Origin: Rhynchosporium graminicola
Lineage: Eukaryota; Ascomycota; Leotiomycetes; Helotiales; Ploettnerulaceae
Length of the DNA stretch: 64,000 nucleotides
Reading direction: 5' to 3'
NCBI GenBank assembly: GCA_900074885.1
Contig: FJUW01000071.1
Coordinates: 183,913-247,912, forward strand
Shown: positions 20,822 to 33,167 of the stretch, piece by piece
Layout: every line of letters starts with the position of its first letter
Position numbering within the stretch: position 1 is the first letter of the stretch
Program-made: the position numbers and the translations under genes
The notes under the pieces: generated by a model
The model's input: the letters and a program-made list of their open reading frames with translations, nothing else
Database searches by the model: none
What the model was told of the DNA's origin: nothing

Positions 20822-22599
20822 TCACAACTTTTTATCACAATCGAATTTGAGGTTGACAGCGACGGTCGAGTCAAGAAGGACGGCTAGCGACCATCCACCA
20901 CAATCATACGGATTCTTCATTGCAGACTCGATGATGGCAAGCTTCAAATTAATGGTTACTACAAAACTGAGCAGCGATCTCGTCATTTCAAGCCCATTTT
21001 CTGCCTCACACGCTAGAATGAAGGCTTGCTCATTTGCTTGTATCGAGCGGTTATTTTGGAATAGAAGGGCCAAATTTGCAAGATTCCGTTGCGACCGACA
21101 TATCCTTGAGTCAGCTTGCGTAGCAAAGTCGCTTCCAATCTGCTGAAGTGTTGCTGCTAACGTTGAAGCTTTTCCCTCCCTTACCGCCTCTACCATTGCA
21201 CATTTGATGAAACCTGGCGAGAATGAAAATCTAACACTCTCCTGGATGATCATGAGCGTGGTTTTCGTTTGATTATATCGAGCTGCAACTTGTGCGCAAT
21301 TAAGACCAAAGGAATTGGTAGCTCGAAGCGTATTCGGCTCACCATAATGAAGACGTCTGTAGTTGAAACGTTCTATCCATTTGATCGGCATAGATACCAG
21401 GAGTATCAGCTGGGGGTACGAGAAACTTCTCAAGGAATTGTTTCAGCTGTCCTTGTTTCCTTAAATGGCTAGTGTTGTGAGAGTAGCATGCCCAGTAGAT
21501 GGTGGCATGCTCTGGAAAGGAGTCATCAGATCGCCTCGGTGCCTCTAAAGTTGGTCTCGGGAATTCGTGTAAAATTTCCGTATTGTCCATGATACAGCTC
21601 AAACACTGACCAGCTAAAGAGCGTTTGACTTCGTTTCTGAATACTTGCTAAGTCCCTCCAAAGTATTCACGAACCGACAAGTGTGCATATCGAAATATGT
21701 CGCTCTCGTCGTCATGTACTACTAGGTTACAGCATATGCTCAGACGTTCTGGAATATGGAGATCGTTCTGGGTATCTGACCGGCGCCAATCGCAGCGATA
21801 AAGACGGGGGCAGGTAGAATCTTTCGGGCATAGAGGAGCCACAGTACGACGTGATCAGTCTATTTCTGGATAATGTATTTGGATGTTGAACGCTTGATAG
21901 TCTTCTGGTCGAAATACCGGCTGGCTTCAAGGAGAAATTTAAAATCAGATGTATACAGATTGATTAACGCTTTATCTAATGGCACTTTAAGCCTCGACTT
22001 TTTGCGTAGGCAGAGTCGCTCAATCACTTCCGATTTGGTGATGAATTTGAACACCTTTTCCATTCCTTGAAGCATTGCTCCATTCGTCTGAACGTCATTG
22101 ATTGATGCTTGAAAAGAAGTCAGTGGGCAGAAGAATAATCACTCAATCACTTGTCCGAAGAATCAGACGAGCTGCTGCCCACGGTAAAGCAGCATGCACA
22201 GGATTAAACTGTATTACGATGTCTCCGACGCTCTTCATATTTTCGATCCAGTTGACAATTTTGGCAAAACCATCCTTGAAGATGATGATTCCTCCCTTTC
22301 GATTCTTCTACGTCCATCGATTTTGCAAGGAGCTCTGCTCGGACTTCTGTGCCGAAACTAGCACATCTTGTAGTACCTGCAGCTGATCTGTAGACGTGCT
22401 TATCTCGCGAATGGCAGTTTGATCTTGAGGCTTGAGAATCTTGAGTGCAATGCCCCAGAGGTCATCCAACGACCTGAGTTATTAGTTCAGGCTCTCTGAA
22501 CCTTGAGCTTGAGCAGATATCTTCGGAGAAATAAACTCTCGAAGCGCACCGATTATTTGTAACCTGTTCTGAGGCATCTGTCGAAGTCTGAGAAGCCAT
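20822..22599 (-). pseudogene. Decayed STAND protein gene (NACHT_N ... ankyrin) lacking the NACHT domain
   Basis: Minus-strand fragments in several frames follow the order of a fungal NACHT-ankyrin protein. An ATG at 22599 (M-A-S-Q-T-S-T-D-A) opens it. The N-terminal domain contains V-G-D-I-V-I-Q-F-N-P-V-H-A-A-L-P-W-A (about 22,190-22,240) and D-K-A-L-I-N-L-Y ... R-Y-F-D-Q-K-T (about 21,890-21,990), both typical of the domain that precedes NACHT. The next homologous piece is already the segment after NACHT, F-R-Y-A-H-L-S-V-R-E-Y-F (about 21,655-21,690), followed by a degenerate ankyrin-like region to 20,822. The ATPase core (Walker A/B) is absent, so several hundred codons were deleted, and stops and frameshifts break the rest. 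Intact relatives work in fungal non-self recognition and programmed cell death. Confidence 0.72.
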
Positions 22600-23679
22600 G
22601 TTCGGATAATTACATCAGAGGGCTTGAATTAGTCAACGAGGACTGAGCGATAGCGACTCTCATACTCAAAGGAAGCATTCGACGTTGAAAAGTAGCTCGG
22701 ACTCGACTGGTTGATACAGGTATACTGCAGCGGCTCCTGAACAATGGCTATTAGGTTGGGAAATCTGAGTAGTGTATATACTTTTCTTTTCCTTCCTACC
22801 AAGGTATTCATTTCAAAATGAAAAAGCCCTCTAGATATAAGGAGCCTTCAATCTTCATGTTCGAGATCCAGAAGAGGCTGAGGTCGTTGCCTTGGATTAA
22901 GCGAATATCAACAAAATGAAACTTTGTAGATTAAGTCTAATTTACAGCAACTCTAGAGCCCAGGCTTCAGTTTTCAGAGATTATATGACTGCGAAGCAGT
23001 TTTGGTAATCCCGTCAATAGCTTGTCAATTCTGTAATTGGTGTCCATACGTTGTGATTGATCCGGGAGGAGACTCACTCGAGTATCTCCTCCGTAGATTG
23101 GATTGATCAACGAGGCCATGAGGGCTTATTACAGTTACAAATAGCCCGAGTTATATGACCAAATAAAAATGCATTTCTGGAGTATGTCTGACCTCTTACA
23201 CTCTTGTCTCGCTTAAGTTGTGACGAATTTCCCTCGACACCCAGCACTCAAAGAGACACTTCTTCACAGCGACCTCGATGAGACATCTAACAGTTCAAGC
23301 ATTACGCTCCAAGATACTTAGAATTCATCCAATTCGAGTTGATAAGAAAGGATAAGGTAGCCCCGCGACCCCAAGTTCAATCCTTTGCCTCGTCGTCCCA
23401 AATATCATCGTCAATACCACAACACCTGGACCTCGACCTCAACCAAAACTTCGTCCACATAACGTAAGCTTCCCTTCTCTATCAAACTGAATAGATTAAT
23501 CTAATCTATCAATTGGATATTGCTATAACCAGAGTACATCTGCAGAGGAAACTTTGCAGGATCTCCATGGCCTGCGACATTTTTTTCCAATTTGCGCTTT
23601 GCCTACCCTTCAAATGTACCTGGATCGTCTACTAACTGCAGCTGATACTTAGCATAAGCAGCAAGCAAACAATTACATC
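22600..23679. other. Intergenic between divergent genes; no gene seen
   Basis: This holds the upstream region of the STAND pseudogene (minus) and of the two-exon gene at 23680 (plus). A pyrimidine-rich stretch near 23,400-23,480 looks like a fungal 5' leader. I see no coding frame worth calling. Confidence 0.45.
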
Positions 23680-24326
23680 ATGCCCAGAGCATGGACAGCG
23701 CGCGATTCGAAGATCGGACGCACCCGCAAGAAGCTCCAGGGCCGACCAGAATACCAGACAGCAGAGGCGGCTGATCAGAAGCTAATGGTGAAGTTTGTCT
23801 ACGACCAAATCAGACAGCATCCGATCTAGTAAGCATTAAAAGACATTCTGGGAATAGAAGAAACTAGAATCATGCTGACGATGTATATGTAAGTGCGGGC
23901 GAGAGATCTCATATGCAGAGAAAGCCAGATGCAAGAAGACTTACGAAACTGGTCATTGATGCTGCTATTACCACTATCCTCGGACCTAAGGCTACAGCTG
24001 GTGCCAGTATTGGAGCGCTTGGTAGTGACTCTGCCGTCGGCGATGGTTTGGGTGGTGGTGATTTGGGTACTAGAGCTATACCTGGAACTGGCAGTTTCAT
24101 GGCCAAGCCTGCTCCTTGCATTGCTTCGCACTCTCCTCTTCTTCCCTCTGGTCGTCCTTCCCTCTCCTCCAAATTTTACCACTTCAACTCTCGACTACTC
24201 CCCCGACGCCACGGAGAAACAAAAGCTTCGTACACTCCAGCTCGGCAGGCTGAAATTGAAGAGTTCAACGAAAGGATGATGATCAACCTGGAAAATACCA
24301 CCGATTCTACAGGTGAGGTCATTTAG
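23680..24326 (+). CDS. Small orphan protein, two exons
   Basis: The proposed exons are 23680-23828 and 23894-24326, giving 193 aa. The 65-nt intron has a GTAAGC donor, a GCTGAC branch site about 15 nt before its end and a TAAG acceptor. Joining restores one frame exactly: the first exon would otherwise stop at the codon that the donor interrupts. The N-terminus is basic (M-P-R-A-W-T-A-R-D-S-K). The middle is a glycine/alanine-rich low-complexity part and the C-terminus is acidic (E-I-E-E-F-N-E-R-M). No domain is recognised. The N-terminal exon is better supported than the low-complexity second half, where another intron is possible. Confidence 0.5.
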
Positions 24327-24808
24327 GATGGGCTCAGCAGCTACTTCAACCTGGATGTGGCCTTGGAATCGGCTTCTTCCTATATCTCAGGAAGCGTTTC
24401 TGTGGTTAATCTCGGTGGAGTGCTTGGCTTGAAATGAACTTGGTTACTTTCTGGCTTACGAGGTAAATTTTCTCGCTCATACAGAACGACTTGGAAATGC
24501 TTTCAATTGAGGGAAAGCTTACTAGCTAGCAGTTGATAGCTAGATAGCGATAGATTGCAAGAGGGTTTCGCCAAATAGAACTAATACCCAATTGCATGCG
24601 ACTATTATCATAGATTCTCACGGATCGAAGTCTATTTTCTGTATTTGACACGGGCAAGGTTTCTTTATTGGTTGTATAGACCGCCCATACAGAACTTCCC
24701 TGCTTCTCCGTCCTCTCCAGCCACCTCTCTCCTACCGCTAAATTCCCCAAAAAGTGCCCCCTAGCATATTTCCATCCGAAAACTTCAGACACCAAGTCCG
24801 CCTCGATC
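24327..24808. other. Convergent 3' region, no gene seen
   Basis: This lies between the ends of the 193-aa gene (plus) and the 154-aa gene (minus). An 89-codon minus frame at 24526-24795 is most likely 3' untranslated sequence of the latter. Confidence 0.45.
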
Positions 24809-25273
24809 CTAAGGAAGAAGAGGCCACACCCTCCTCAACCCCTTGCAGACTTTCTCAAATTTATCCGGGCAGATGTTGTATCTCTCCGCCACGACTCTCA
24901 ACTTCGCATCCTTCCCCGGGTTGATAACCTCCCTAACCTGCTTCCATCTCTCAGCACGACAAAGGATCGCAGCGGTTTGATAAAACGCGCAGCGGGATGA
25001 GAACTTGCCAACCATGTACGCGTATATCAACATGTTGCGCTTTGAAGCCGTAAAATGGGGCTGGGTAGCAATTGAATAGCCATCGAAAGCAGCGCGGCTG
25101 ATGGTGAAAAATACATCGGATTCCTCGCTCAGCTTCTCGATGAAGGTAATGGCGGCCCGGACCTCTTCTTTCTCTTCGGCGAGGCGAGTTACGTGCCAGG
25201 AAGCAGGTGATTGGCGGGTCAGTCTCAGAGCCCTGTGCCACGGCTTGAGAATGACTGAGATGGAGAACAGCAT
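24809..25273 (-). CDS. Hypothetical protein, 154 aa
   Basis: A single-exon frame starts at the ATG at 25273 in a good context (ACC before ATG). The same frame continues upstream to another ATG at 25453 (214 aa), but that extension looks like an untranslated leader in composition. The protein begins M-L-F-S-I-S-V-I-L-K-P-W-H-R-A and has a central helix-rich part with an acidic-basic stretch (L-A-E-E-K-E-E-V-R-A-A). The end is basic (R-R-V-W-P-L-L-P). It has no transmembrane segment and no domain known to me. A lineage-restricted gene is plausible, and a chance frame cannot be excluded. Confidence 0.45.
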   Translation of the reverse strand: MLFSISVILKPWHRALRLTRQSPASWHVTRLAEEKEEVRAAITFIEKLSEESDVFFTISRAAFDGYSIATQPHFTASKRNMLIYAYMVGKFSSRCAFYQTAAILCRAERWKQVREVINPGKDAKLRVVAERYNICPDKFEKVCKGLRRVWPLLP

Positions 25274-25453
25274 TGTGGTTGGTTTGTTGTGGGCTTGGTT
25301 AGTGATAGAGGGTATGTAAAGAATCGAGAGGTGCTGGATTCCCGCGGAAAATCGTGCTCTGCTGGAGCCTTTGTCTTGTTTGAAGTGGTGGGGAATTAGC
25401 TCTTTCGACGATCTAGAAAGAATTGAGGCAAAGAGGTTGGATCTGATGCGCAT

Positions 25454-28400
25454 TGGGTCAGCATATTTTGGTTGAGGCGCAGTCTTGCTTAAGGGAACTT
25501 ACCTACTTTCAATTGAATCGATATTGTTCCAAGCAATATTGGAGGATCAAGTTCTTACTTCGGGTGCTTGATTATTACGAGAATGGATCTCGCAGCTTGC
25601 TCTCCAGGGACTATTTATATTTTTCTCTATCGAGAAGCGCCCTAAGAAGGGATTGGAAGTTAAGCGAGGACTAGCGTTGTCGTCACCTATGAACGACCGA
25701 ATCAATCCATGTTGACACCCACCAATAGGACATCGAATTAAGGAAAAGCTGATTGAATTCACTAAAGTCATTATGCGGATTTGCTTTCAGAGCGGTCGTT
25801 CTATGTCCTGCTAAATTCACACAACGATATACCTTTTCAACGAAAAGTATATATCTGAACACACAAAAGCGGACGGTCGCCCCCAAGGCAGACTATATAT
25901 TGCACGTGGATTGGTATTTCTGAGGGACAATTGCCTTATTTAGCACGTATCCACTCAAGATGTTTGTCAAATTCAGCAAAATATGCATGTCATAAAGACA
26001 CATCAGAAAATATGCGTCATGCAGACAAGGCAGATGCTTCTTCCTATCGCATTGAAAGATTTACGATCACCAAAATATGCTTGACAGAGAAGCTGGCGAA
26101 GTAAACATCAATCAGTGACGTAGTGGGGTTTTCTTACAGAACAAGCTGCTTTTCTTTGACGTGTTGTTCAGCATGAGAAAACGTGTTGCGGCAAGTGAAA
26201 GGGAGAAATGGCTCGGTTGGCTCCAGAGATACGAAGTAAACTCTTTTGATCTCATCACCTGCGATCCCAAGTCTAGAATAGATCTTAGCTATTCCATAAG
26301 ATAATCCCCGACTTGTTTGATACCTATGCAGACTCCGAGAATCGCATCTTAAGTAGACATAACCGAATTTCAATATCTTCTGATATTTGACCAACTTTTT
26401 GTACGTTCTCACTTACCTATGAGTCTGCAATGGGTGGCTAGCAGGTCTATTACTGGTCTTTTCCATGTAGCCCATTCTGGCAACATAAATAGGACGACAT
26501 TTGTATTTGCACATGGTAAAATGCAAAACAAAACTCTTGATGAGCTTTTAGTTTTCTGGGGTTGATCAAGTTGATTGAAACAGCCTATTTCTCACAATGA
26601 GCATACGACAAAGTTTCCGACCCTCAAGATTCCTCCTGAGCCGGGTGCCTCATCGTTCCACATCCTTCCAGAGCTTCTGATGTGATGAGTTTGGAAGCGG
26701 ATCTCAGAGATGACGAATTGTGGTCTCTGGCTAGCAGTGACCGAGATGTGGAACTTGAACTTGATGGCATTTCCATCTTCATCCTTTCCTTGGTACCACT
26801 GGGACTCAAATGATCCCCCTTCTTGCTTAGCAGAATTCTATCCCTCTTCTGCACAGTTTGAGGCGATGTTACCAGCCCTGTCAGAGCCTGAACACGGATT
26901 TTTGAAGCCCTGTAATGAAGATTTAGCTGCTAAATTGGAGGAATGTAACTAGAATTGGGCTTCCGATGGCAAATCGAAATTTTTTTTCACCATCGAAATC
27001 GATCTGGTAGGCCCTAGCCTCCGGCTACACATGTCTTGAAGGTGTTGTTCCCCTCACAGGCAGGTTTCCAGAATGAAGGCATCTACGAAGCCTGGGTTAT
27101 CTTCATATCGACCAGAGTCAAAGTAACTAGAATTGGCCGCGATCGGGAACTCGGCAGTGTTACGGATAGTGAATTGCAACCAACGGCTCTTGTTTCCCAC
27201 CAGAGATTCTGATACCCCTAGGACGCTAGTTTCCTTTGCCTACTTTGCCAATTAGCATGGCATTCAAGACTGAAGGCAAGCAAAAATCGTGAAATGTGCT
27301 GCCTTGACAGCATATGGAGCTACTGCAAGTGAAATGCGACTAACTGTTATAGGCGCTACCCTGTAAAGTGCCTTGAAGTCCTTCCAGTAGCTTCTCTTAC
27401 ACCTGCAGGGCGATTCTGAACATTTGCCTCCTTGACTGGCTGGTAGTCCTTGCTGAGGTGGCTCAGTATTGTATCTTTCAGAATAGAGCTACATGTTATT
27501 AACTTGCTTTAGGTATCGAAATATCCGACTCTCAGTTTCCTTCCCTATCTATCTATCTTCACCCAGCAGCTATGAGGGCTCAGATTTCCAGGAACACTAA
27601 ACCTAGCCATCACAGTCAGACAAAAACGTAACGAATTCTGAAGAAGGTGTATTATCCTACCTGTCAATCCATAGAAGTATCAAGTCATATGCATGGCATT
27701 ACTTTCTTTTTCAAGTCAAAGTCTCATAAAAGTTCTTGACATCAACACTCTCTTCTCGCGAGGCGTAAAGTCTGCCTTTGCTCAGCGACTTTTTTTCTAT
27801 CTACATAGATAGCTGAGAAAGCACTATCTGAGAGGATTACGGCTCTTTCTCGATCCATGCCCGATCCCAACTCTCTTAACCGCGGTGATACGATCGATTC
27901 GAGTTGAAGAGATGATTATCTTGAGTGTGAATAACAGACAGACGGACGCACATGTATTATTCACCGCAGAACCTTAGCCGTGTGAAACCACTACTACCTG
28001 CAGCTTTAGGAATTACAAAAGAGTAATTAAAGCACGTCACGGGAATGGATTGCATGACATCTCCACCGAGCTCTTCATGTGACCTCTCAATCAAAGCCTA
28101 TGATCCTGAATCGTAGACTTTCCAAGAATTATTCCCCTTATTTCCAGGTCACAAAGGCAAGAACTTCTCTCGAGGTACATAGAAGGAGGGTAACTGTATT
28201 CTCTTTCTTCCATCAGTTGAAATGTTGCTTGCTTTAAAGACCATGTTTCATTCCTGCCATTGATTTGCTCTAGCAAATAACACATGTCGCGGAAGCGCCT
28301 GAACACATGCGTCAAACACGTAGAACACCCAGCTGCGGCTATCCATCGCAGCGAAAGACAAAGATCATGCAGATATATCTCACGCTTGTTCTGAAGAAAC

Positions 28401-28752
28401 GCAGAGAATCTCTAACACTCAAGCCTTCTTGAGAGAAGTCTTTGAGCACCAGGTACTCTGCATACGATACGAGCTGCCGATGTCATGCACAAACGACACG
28501 ACTTGAAAGACTATTAACTTCAAGCAATCGCCAGATCTTTCTACCACTCCTTTGGGCGCATGTCATTCCAGAAGCTTGTGACATTTTGTGCTGGCTATTA
28601 ATACTACACTCTCCTCCATGCCCCAATGAAATTGTTGCTCAACTGAGAGAATCGCTCTACATAGCGACCAACACCTGAAAAACTTCTCTCCTTCTCCGAC
28701 TCTTCATCAGAGTACTCAAACCTTTCATTGGCACAACCTCCAAAAATCCACC
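25454..28752. other. 3.3-kb stretch without a recognisable gene
   Basis: I see no intact gene. An 80-codon frame at 26710-26952 (ending E-D-L-A-A-K-L-E-E-C-N) overlaps a second acidic frame, and neither has a domain; this could be a gene relic. A short hairpin (TATCTACATAGATA) lies near 27,799. Bases 28,650-28,752 are the pyrimidine-rich leader of the fusion gene. Confidence 0.45.
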
Positions 28753-31599
28753 ATGGCTCCGAAAAATACTTGGAGAGATCGCGAAAGGGCCAGAGCGGAA
28801 GCGGCTGAAGAAGAAAGGATGGTGGAAGCCAGCAAACGCAAAGAACGATCCGAGGAAGCGCGACAGGCAGATACCATGCAACGAGACATGGTCTTTCCGA
28901 TCCCCGGGCTATTACGTGCCCTCAAAAAGTATGAGACAGAACAGGAGGACAACAAGTTGACCGAAGCCGAAGACAACACCCGTGAACCGGTACCCAGTGC
29001 AGGAGTTTCTCATGATGATTCCGAGATCCAGCGCCTGCCAGATGGTGAAGGAGAGCCAAGGAATGAAGACACCATGAGAACGGCAATTCGGGAGGAGAAG
29101 GAACGATCTGGTATGAATGCGATTGCATCAGCTCATGGTGATCGAGAAGCTTATGGACCGATGCCTGTTTCCAATGGCGAGCTTTATCGCCATCTGATAC
29201 TAGGCACGTTGAAGACTCCCCAAAGTCTGAGTACTGTGATGGTGGGAGATTTATCCGCTTCACAACTTCGCGATGAAAACTCAGCTCCTAAACACTTCGC
29301 CTCATCTTCCGAAGCCGAACTTGCAATGAACACAAGCGCATTCACCAAGTCCAAAGCCGCAGCTCCTATCCATTCTATGTCATCGCCCGAGGTTGAAGTT
29401 GAAGTCACCACATCCGATGTCCCATTCACAAAGCGCGACATCAAGCCATCAATCCTCGGTATCTACGGAATCTCAGGCTGTGGGAAATCCCACCTCATCA
29501 AGAAACTCAAGGACCTCCTCGGGGAAGAAGACTACGCTTTCCACGACGGCTCAGGTATGATCGACGCAGTCGTTGCAGGCGGTCTTGAAACGTTCAAAAC
29601 CCTACCAGGTGAGGAACAAGATCGCTATCGCATCCAAGCCATCCGTAGGATCTGTGACGAGTGCGCCGAGAGCGGGAGAGTCGGTGTTGTTGCTGGCCAT
29701 TACATGTTCTGGAAGTCGCAGTATGGGCTTGATGACGATGATGAGAGTGGTGGTGAACAAGTGGTGTGGACTTTGGGCGATGCAGAATGTTTCACCGACA
29801 TAATGTACTTGACTGTTCAATCTCAGATTGTTGTCGAGCAATGCGAAAACGATAAGACCAGGAAGCGATTTTCTCTTACGAGGTTTGAGCTGGATTTGTG
29901 GACGGCTGCAGAGCGCCGCGAGTTGGAGAAAGAGTGTGGAGAGTGCGGAATCGGATTCGCGCTTATTGGGCGGGATGATTTACAAGTCGTGGCAGATATG
30001 TTGAAGGAGATGAGAAAGCGTCCCGAGCTTCTAAATCTTGCTCGTACGAAGAAGGCTCTGGACTCGATCATGGCTGAGCGTGATGCGAGATTGGAGACGA
30101 TGATTGTCTTGGATGCTGACCGCACTCTCTGCGCAGTCGATACAGGTACGCAATAGTGAAGCGCAAGTTGCTCATCTCTTTTGATGTCTCAAGAGTGTTC
30201 TGAGACATCTCTAGTTCTTTTTCCAGGACAACGACAAAGACACATTTCCATGAACATTTGCTAATCCCCGTTGTGTACAGGTAATCTGTTTTGGGAGACA
30301 TTCGCCGCTAACGAGAAGTTGAGAAATCCGTCGCAAGAGCCATTTAAAGACCCCTTGAAGACAATTTTCAGCGGTCCATTCGGATACTCATTCAACGCAT
30401 TCACCCAGGCAGATTTGCTGTACGGAACAGTCTGCTCTGTTGACGAATTCGAAAGAATCTGCATGATCGTCGCCAAAAAGGTCATCATCCATCCCGAATT
30501 CAAGAAGTTGCTCCGTCGGGTGGAGGAAGACTCCCGTATTGGTGCTATCATTGTGACATGTGGGATCCGTCGTGTTTGGGAGTTCGTCATAGAGCTCAAT
30601 GGTTTTTCGGAGAGTGTCCAGGTGATTGGAGCTGGCGGGCATGGCAGCGACTACGTCGTTACTGCTGAAGTCAAAGCTGCTCTGGTGCAAAAACTGCAAG
30701 AGGAGTACGGCACGCATGTTTGGGCATTTGGAGATAGTCCTCTGGACTTGCCAATGCTGAAGCAGGCCGATGAGGCGATTGTTGTTGTTGTTGGCGAGAA
30801 GGCAAAGAGAAGCCGAACCATGGACAAGGAACTCAAGAGCGCCATCGAGGACGAGGGTTTAGTTGCTAGACAACTCTTGCTTCCGGGCCATGCTACTCCT
30901 CGTCTCGATTCTGCCCGACTTCCCATCTTCGATATCCGTCAACCCCACGAGATGGACTCTATTTTCATTCGCCGAGTCCCTCTTCAAATCCGTCACGCTT
31001 CCCCAAATTCCGCTGAGCTCCTACAAACACCAATGCGCGATGGTAGAATCTCAGGTGTTGCCCCTCAGGAGGTCCACAAGAAAGTCGGATGGTTCCTGGC
31101 CACCGAGCTCGTTACAGAAGTTCTTCCGCTTGATGAGTACGATATCGAACATGTCCAAGGCGGTATTGCCATTGGCCACCGTCTAAAAAATGAAGACAAA
31201 ACTCTGATCATAGCTCTCATGCGGGGCGGCGAGCCCATGGCAAAAGGTGTTCACGAAGCCTTTCCCCTCGCAACATTCCTGCACGCTCATGATCCTCACG
31301 ACGTAGCATACTACCACCTTGATGGTATGGAGAATGTTCTTCTTGTCGACTCGGTGATCAACAATGGCACCACAGTGGTGCAGTTCGTGAAGCGCATCAA
31401 GGAGCTGAATGCGAAGACGAAGATTGTGGTTGTGGCCGGAGTTGTTCAAAAGGCCTCAGTTGCGGAGAATGGTCCGTTGGCGAGAGTTGGCAGGGATGGT
31501 TTGACGGTTATTGTGTTGAGATTGAGTGAGAATAAGTACACTGGTAAGCGGGGGACAGATACAGGAAATAGGTTGTTCAATACTTGTCGTCTCGATTGA
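28753..31599 (+). CDS. P-loop kinase-like / HAD phosphatase-like / uracil phosphoribosyltransferase-like fusion
   Basis: Exons 28753-30145 and 30281-31599 (135-nt intron, GTACGC...TACAG, phase 1) encode 903 aa. The start is in an ideal context (CCACCATGG). Residues 1-230 are charged and disordered. G-I-S-G-C-G-K-S at 239-246 is a Walker A loop followed by a kinase-like domain. D-A-D-R-T at 454-458 is HAD motif I and G-D-S-P-L-D at 615-620 is HAD motif IV. The last 200 residues resemble UPRTase: a PRPP-type loop with D821 in V-L-L-V-D-S-V-I-N-N-G-T-T, and a C-terminal D-T-G-N-R-L-F motif that should bind the base. The three activities suggest pyrimidine-nucleotide salvage in the cytosol, but whether each domain is active is unknown. 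The intron falls inside HAD motif I. Confidence 0.85.
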
Positions 31600-32099
31600 G
31601 GCTTCACCGAGCGTGAGCTGATTGCTGATCGTGGAGTTTGGGCTGCTTTATTGCTTTCTGGGAGGTTCTGTTTAGTCTGTCACTTTTTGAAGGTTGAGGA
31701 TTCTGTTGCCGGAGTTGAATATGGTTATAAGGACCTCGGAAAGTATTGGTGGCTGGATTTTTGATTCCTAGTTCGCGACATGCAAGACGTCAGTTGTTGG
31801 AGTTTTTGAGTGTTTAGAGAGAAACTTCCGTTGAACTTCATCATAGATTGATTGGCCAGAATGAACAAGATACATCTGACACTGCTCTTACAGCCTAGTG
31901 GTTTGCGGGCTTTCCTAAATGGATCACACCGCTACACATGTAAGACGGACCACAAGCGTTTGCAAAATTCTCCAATTCCCGTACACACCTGCCGCCGATG
32001 AAGATATCTCCCATCAAGTTTTCGAGACCTTTTTGGGTATCGATATGTAAATATGTGCGGCAGCGACATGTAAAAGATTCCATCCACCGAAGAAATTCA
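31600..32099. other. Convergent 3' region, no gene seen
   Basis: This is downstream of both the fusion gene (plus) and the methyltransferase-like gene (minus). A minus-strand frame at 31895-32134 overlaps the end of the latter in another frame and is not called. Confidence 0.5.
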
Positions 32100-33167
32100 T
32101 CAAGATCTCCTCTTCCAAACAAGCATTCCTTCATCCTTTCCTGCGAAACTCGGCATCGAAATCCTACAAAACAAGCCCCACCCCTTCATCTCCCTTCCAA
32201 AATATTGCTCCGCGGTCTCATCCCGAAAATCCGTATACCGATTCGCATTCATCGTACCTACTACGATAATCACATCACCCTTGTACCCCCTCAGAACCTG
32301 CTTCGTAAAATTTCCCGCTGTGACCATATATACCATCATCAGTAACCTTCCCTTGCCACCATGATTCTTCCTTAGATATTCCACTCCATCGGTCTTGATG
32401 GTGTCATCGATCCATATCGTCCTATATTCACTCGCCATGTTATCCACAGCCTTGACATCGAGTTTTAAGCGGCGCAACATGTATGTCCAATAGCCATTTC
32501 CACTTGCCATATCTATCACGCCTTTCGCATTCTCGCTCTTCACTAACTGGGAGATAATCTCCAATGCCTCATAACTCGGTACCACACATCCGAAATGGTG
32601 ATAGAAAACCGGTAGGATGGGATGAGTATGTTTCGCATTCGCTGGGCTCGCATAACTCGGATCTGGTAATGGTCCTAGGAACGCCGTTTCCTGACAGGAA
32701 AGTACCCACATGTCGTAGTAGGGATTCACATGCTGTTTCGATTTCGGAATTTTGAGCGGACATATTCGCTGCGAATGAAGGTATTTTGCAACAGTCTCTC
32801 GCGGAGATCCCTTTTTGGCGTTCGATAGGAAAGCTGTGTGAGCTTTGGTGGTATCGGTGGAAGGAGAGTAGATGGAGGTATAAGCGGTTATATCTACAGG
32901 AGAGACCTTGGTTAGTTAATCACTGCTGCATTGTACTGGGCCGGCATGAGGACCAACCTGTATCTGTTTTCCGTGAGATTGGTATTTGTATTTGAGCTTT
33001 CCGGAATCGATCTGTTCCTGGATCTGGCTCAAGGTCATTGCGAAAGCTTCGGCTCTGTAGGCATACTCATCCTGGTTTGCGAGGCCGAATGTCGTATTGA
33101 TGGTCTGCGAGAAGTTGCCGTCGACTGGTCCGCACCAATTGGCGAATATTTCGTCTGGGGAAGGCAT
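32100..33167 (-). CDS. Class I methyltransferase-like protein
   Basis: Exon 1 is 33167-32954 and exon 2 is 32893-32100; the product is 335 aa. The intron (32894-32953, 60 nt) has a perfect ACTAAC branch site and a CTGTAG acceptor. To keep frame the donor must be GTCCTC, which is weak; the nearby GTTGGT would give a stop, so this splice needs RNA support. The central motif V-I-D-M-A-S-G-N-G-Y-W-T is a class I SAM-binding motif I. It is followed by an acidic motif II (V-K-A-V-D-N) and a long C-terminal half of Rossmann character ending V-W-K-R-R-S. The substrate is unknown. The start is the first ATG in frame; an upstream exon is possible because TTGTGTAG precedes it. Confidence 0.7.

Noticed and set aside
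31895..32134. 79-codon minus frame overlapping the methyltransferase-like gene end
   Set aside because: It is in another frame of the same strand and overlaps the better supported C-terminus V-W-K-R-R-S.
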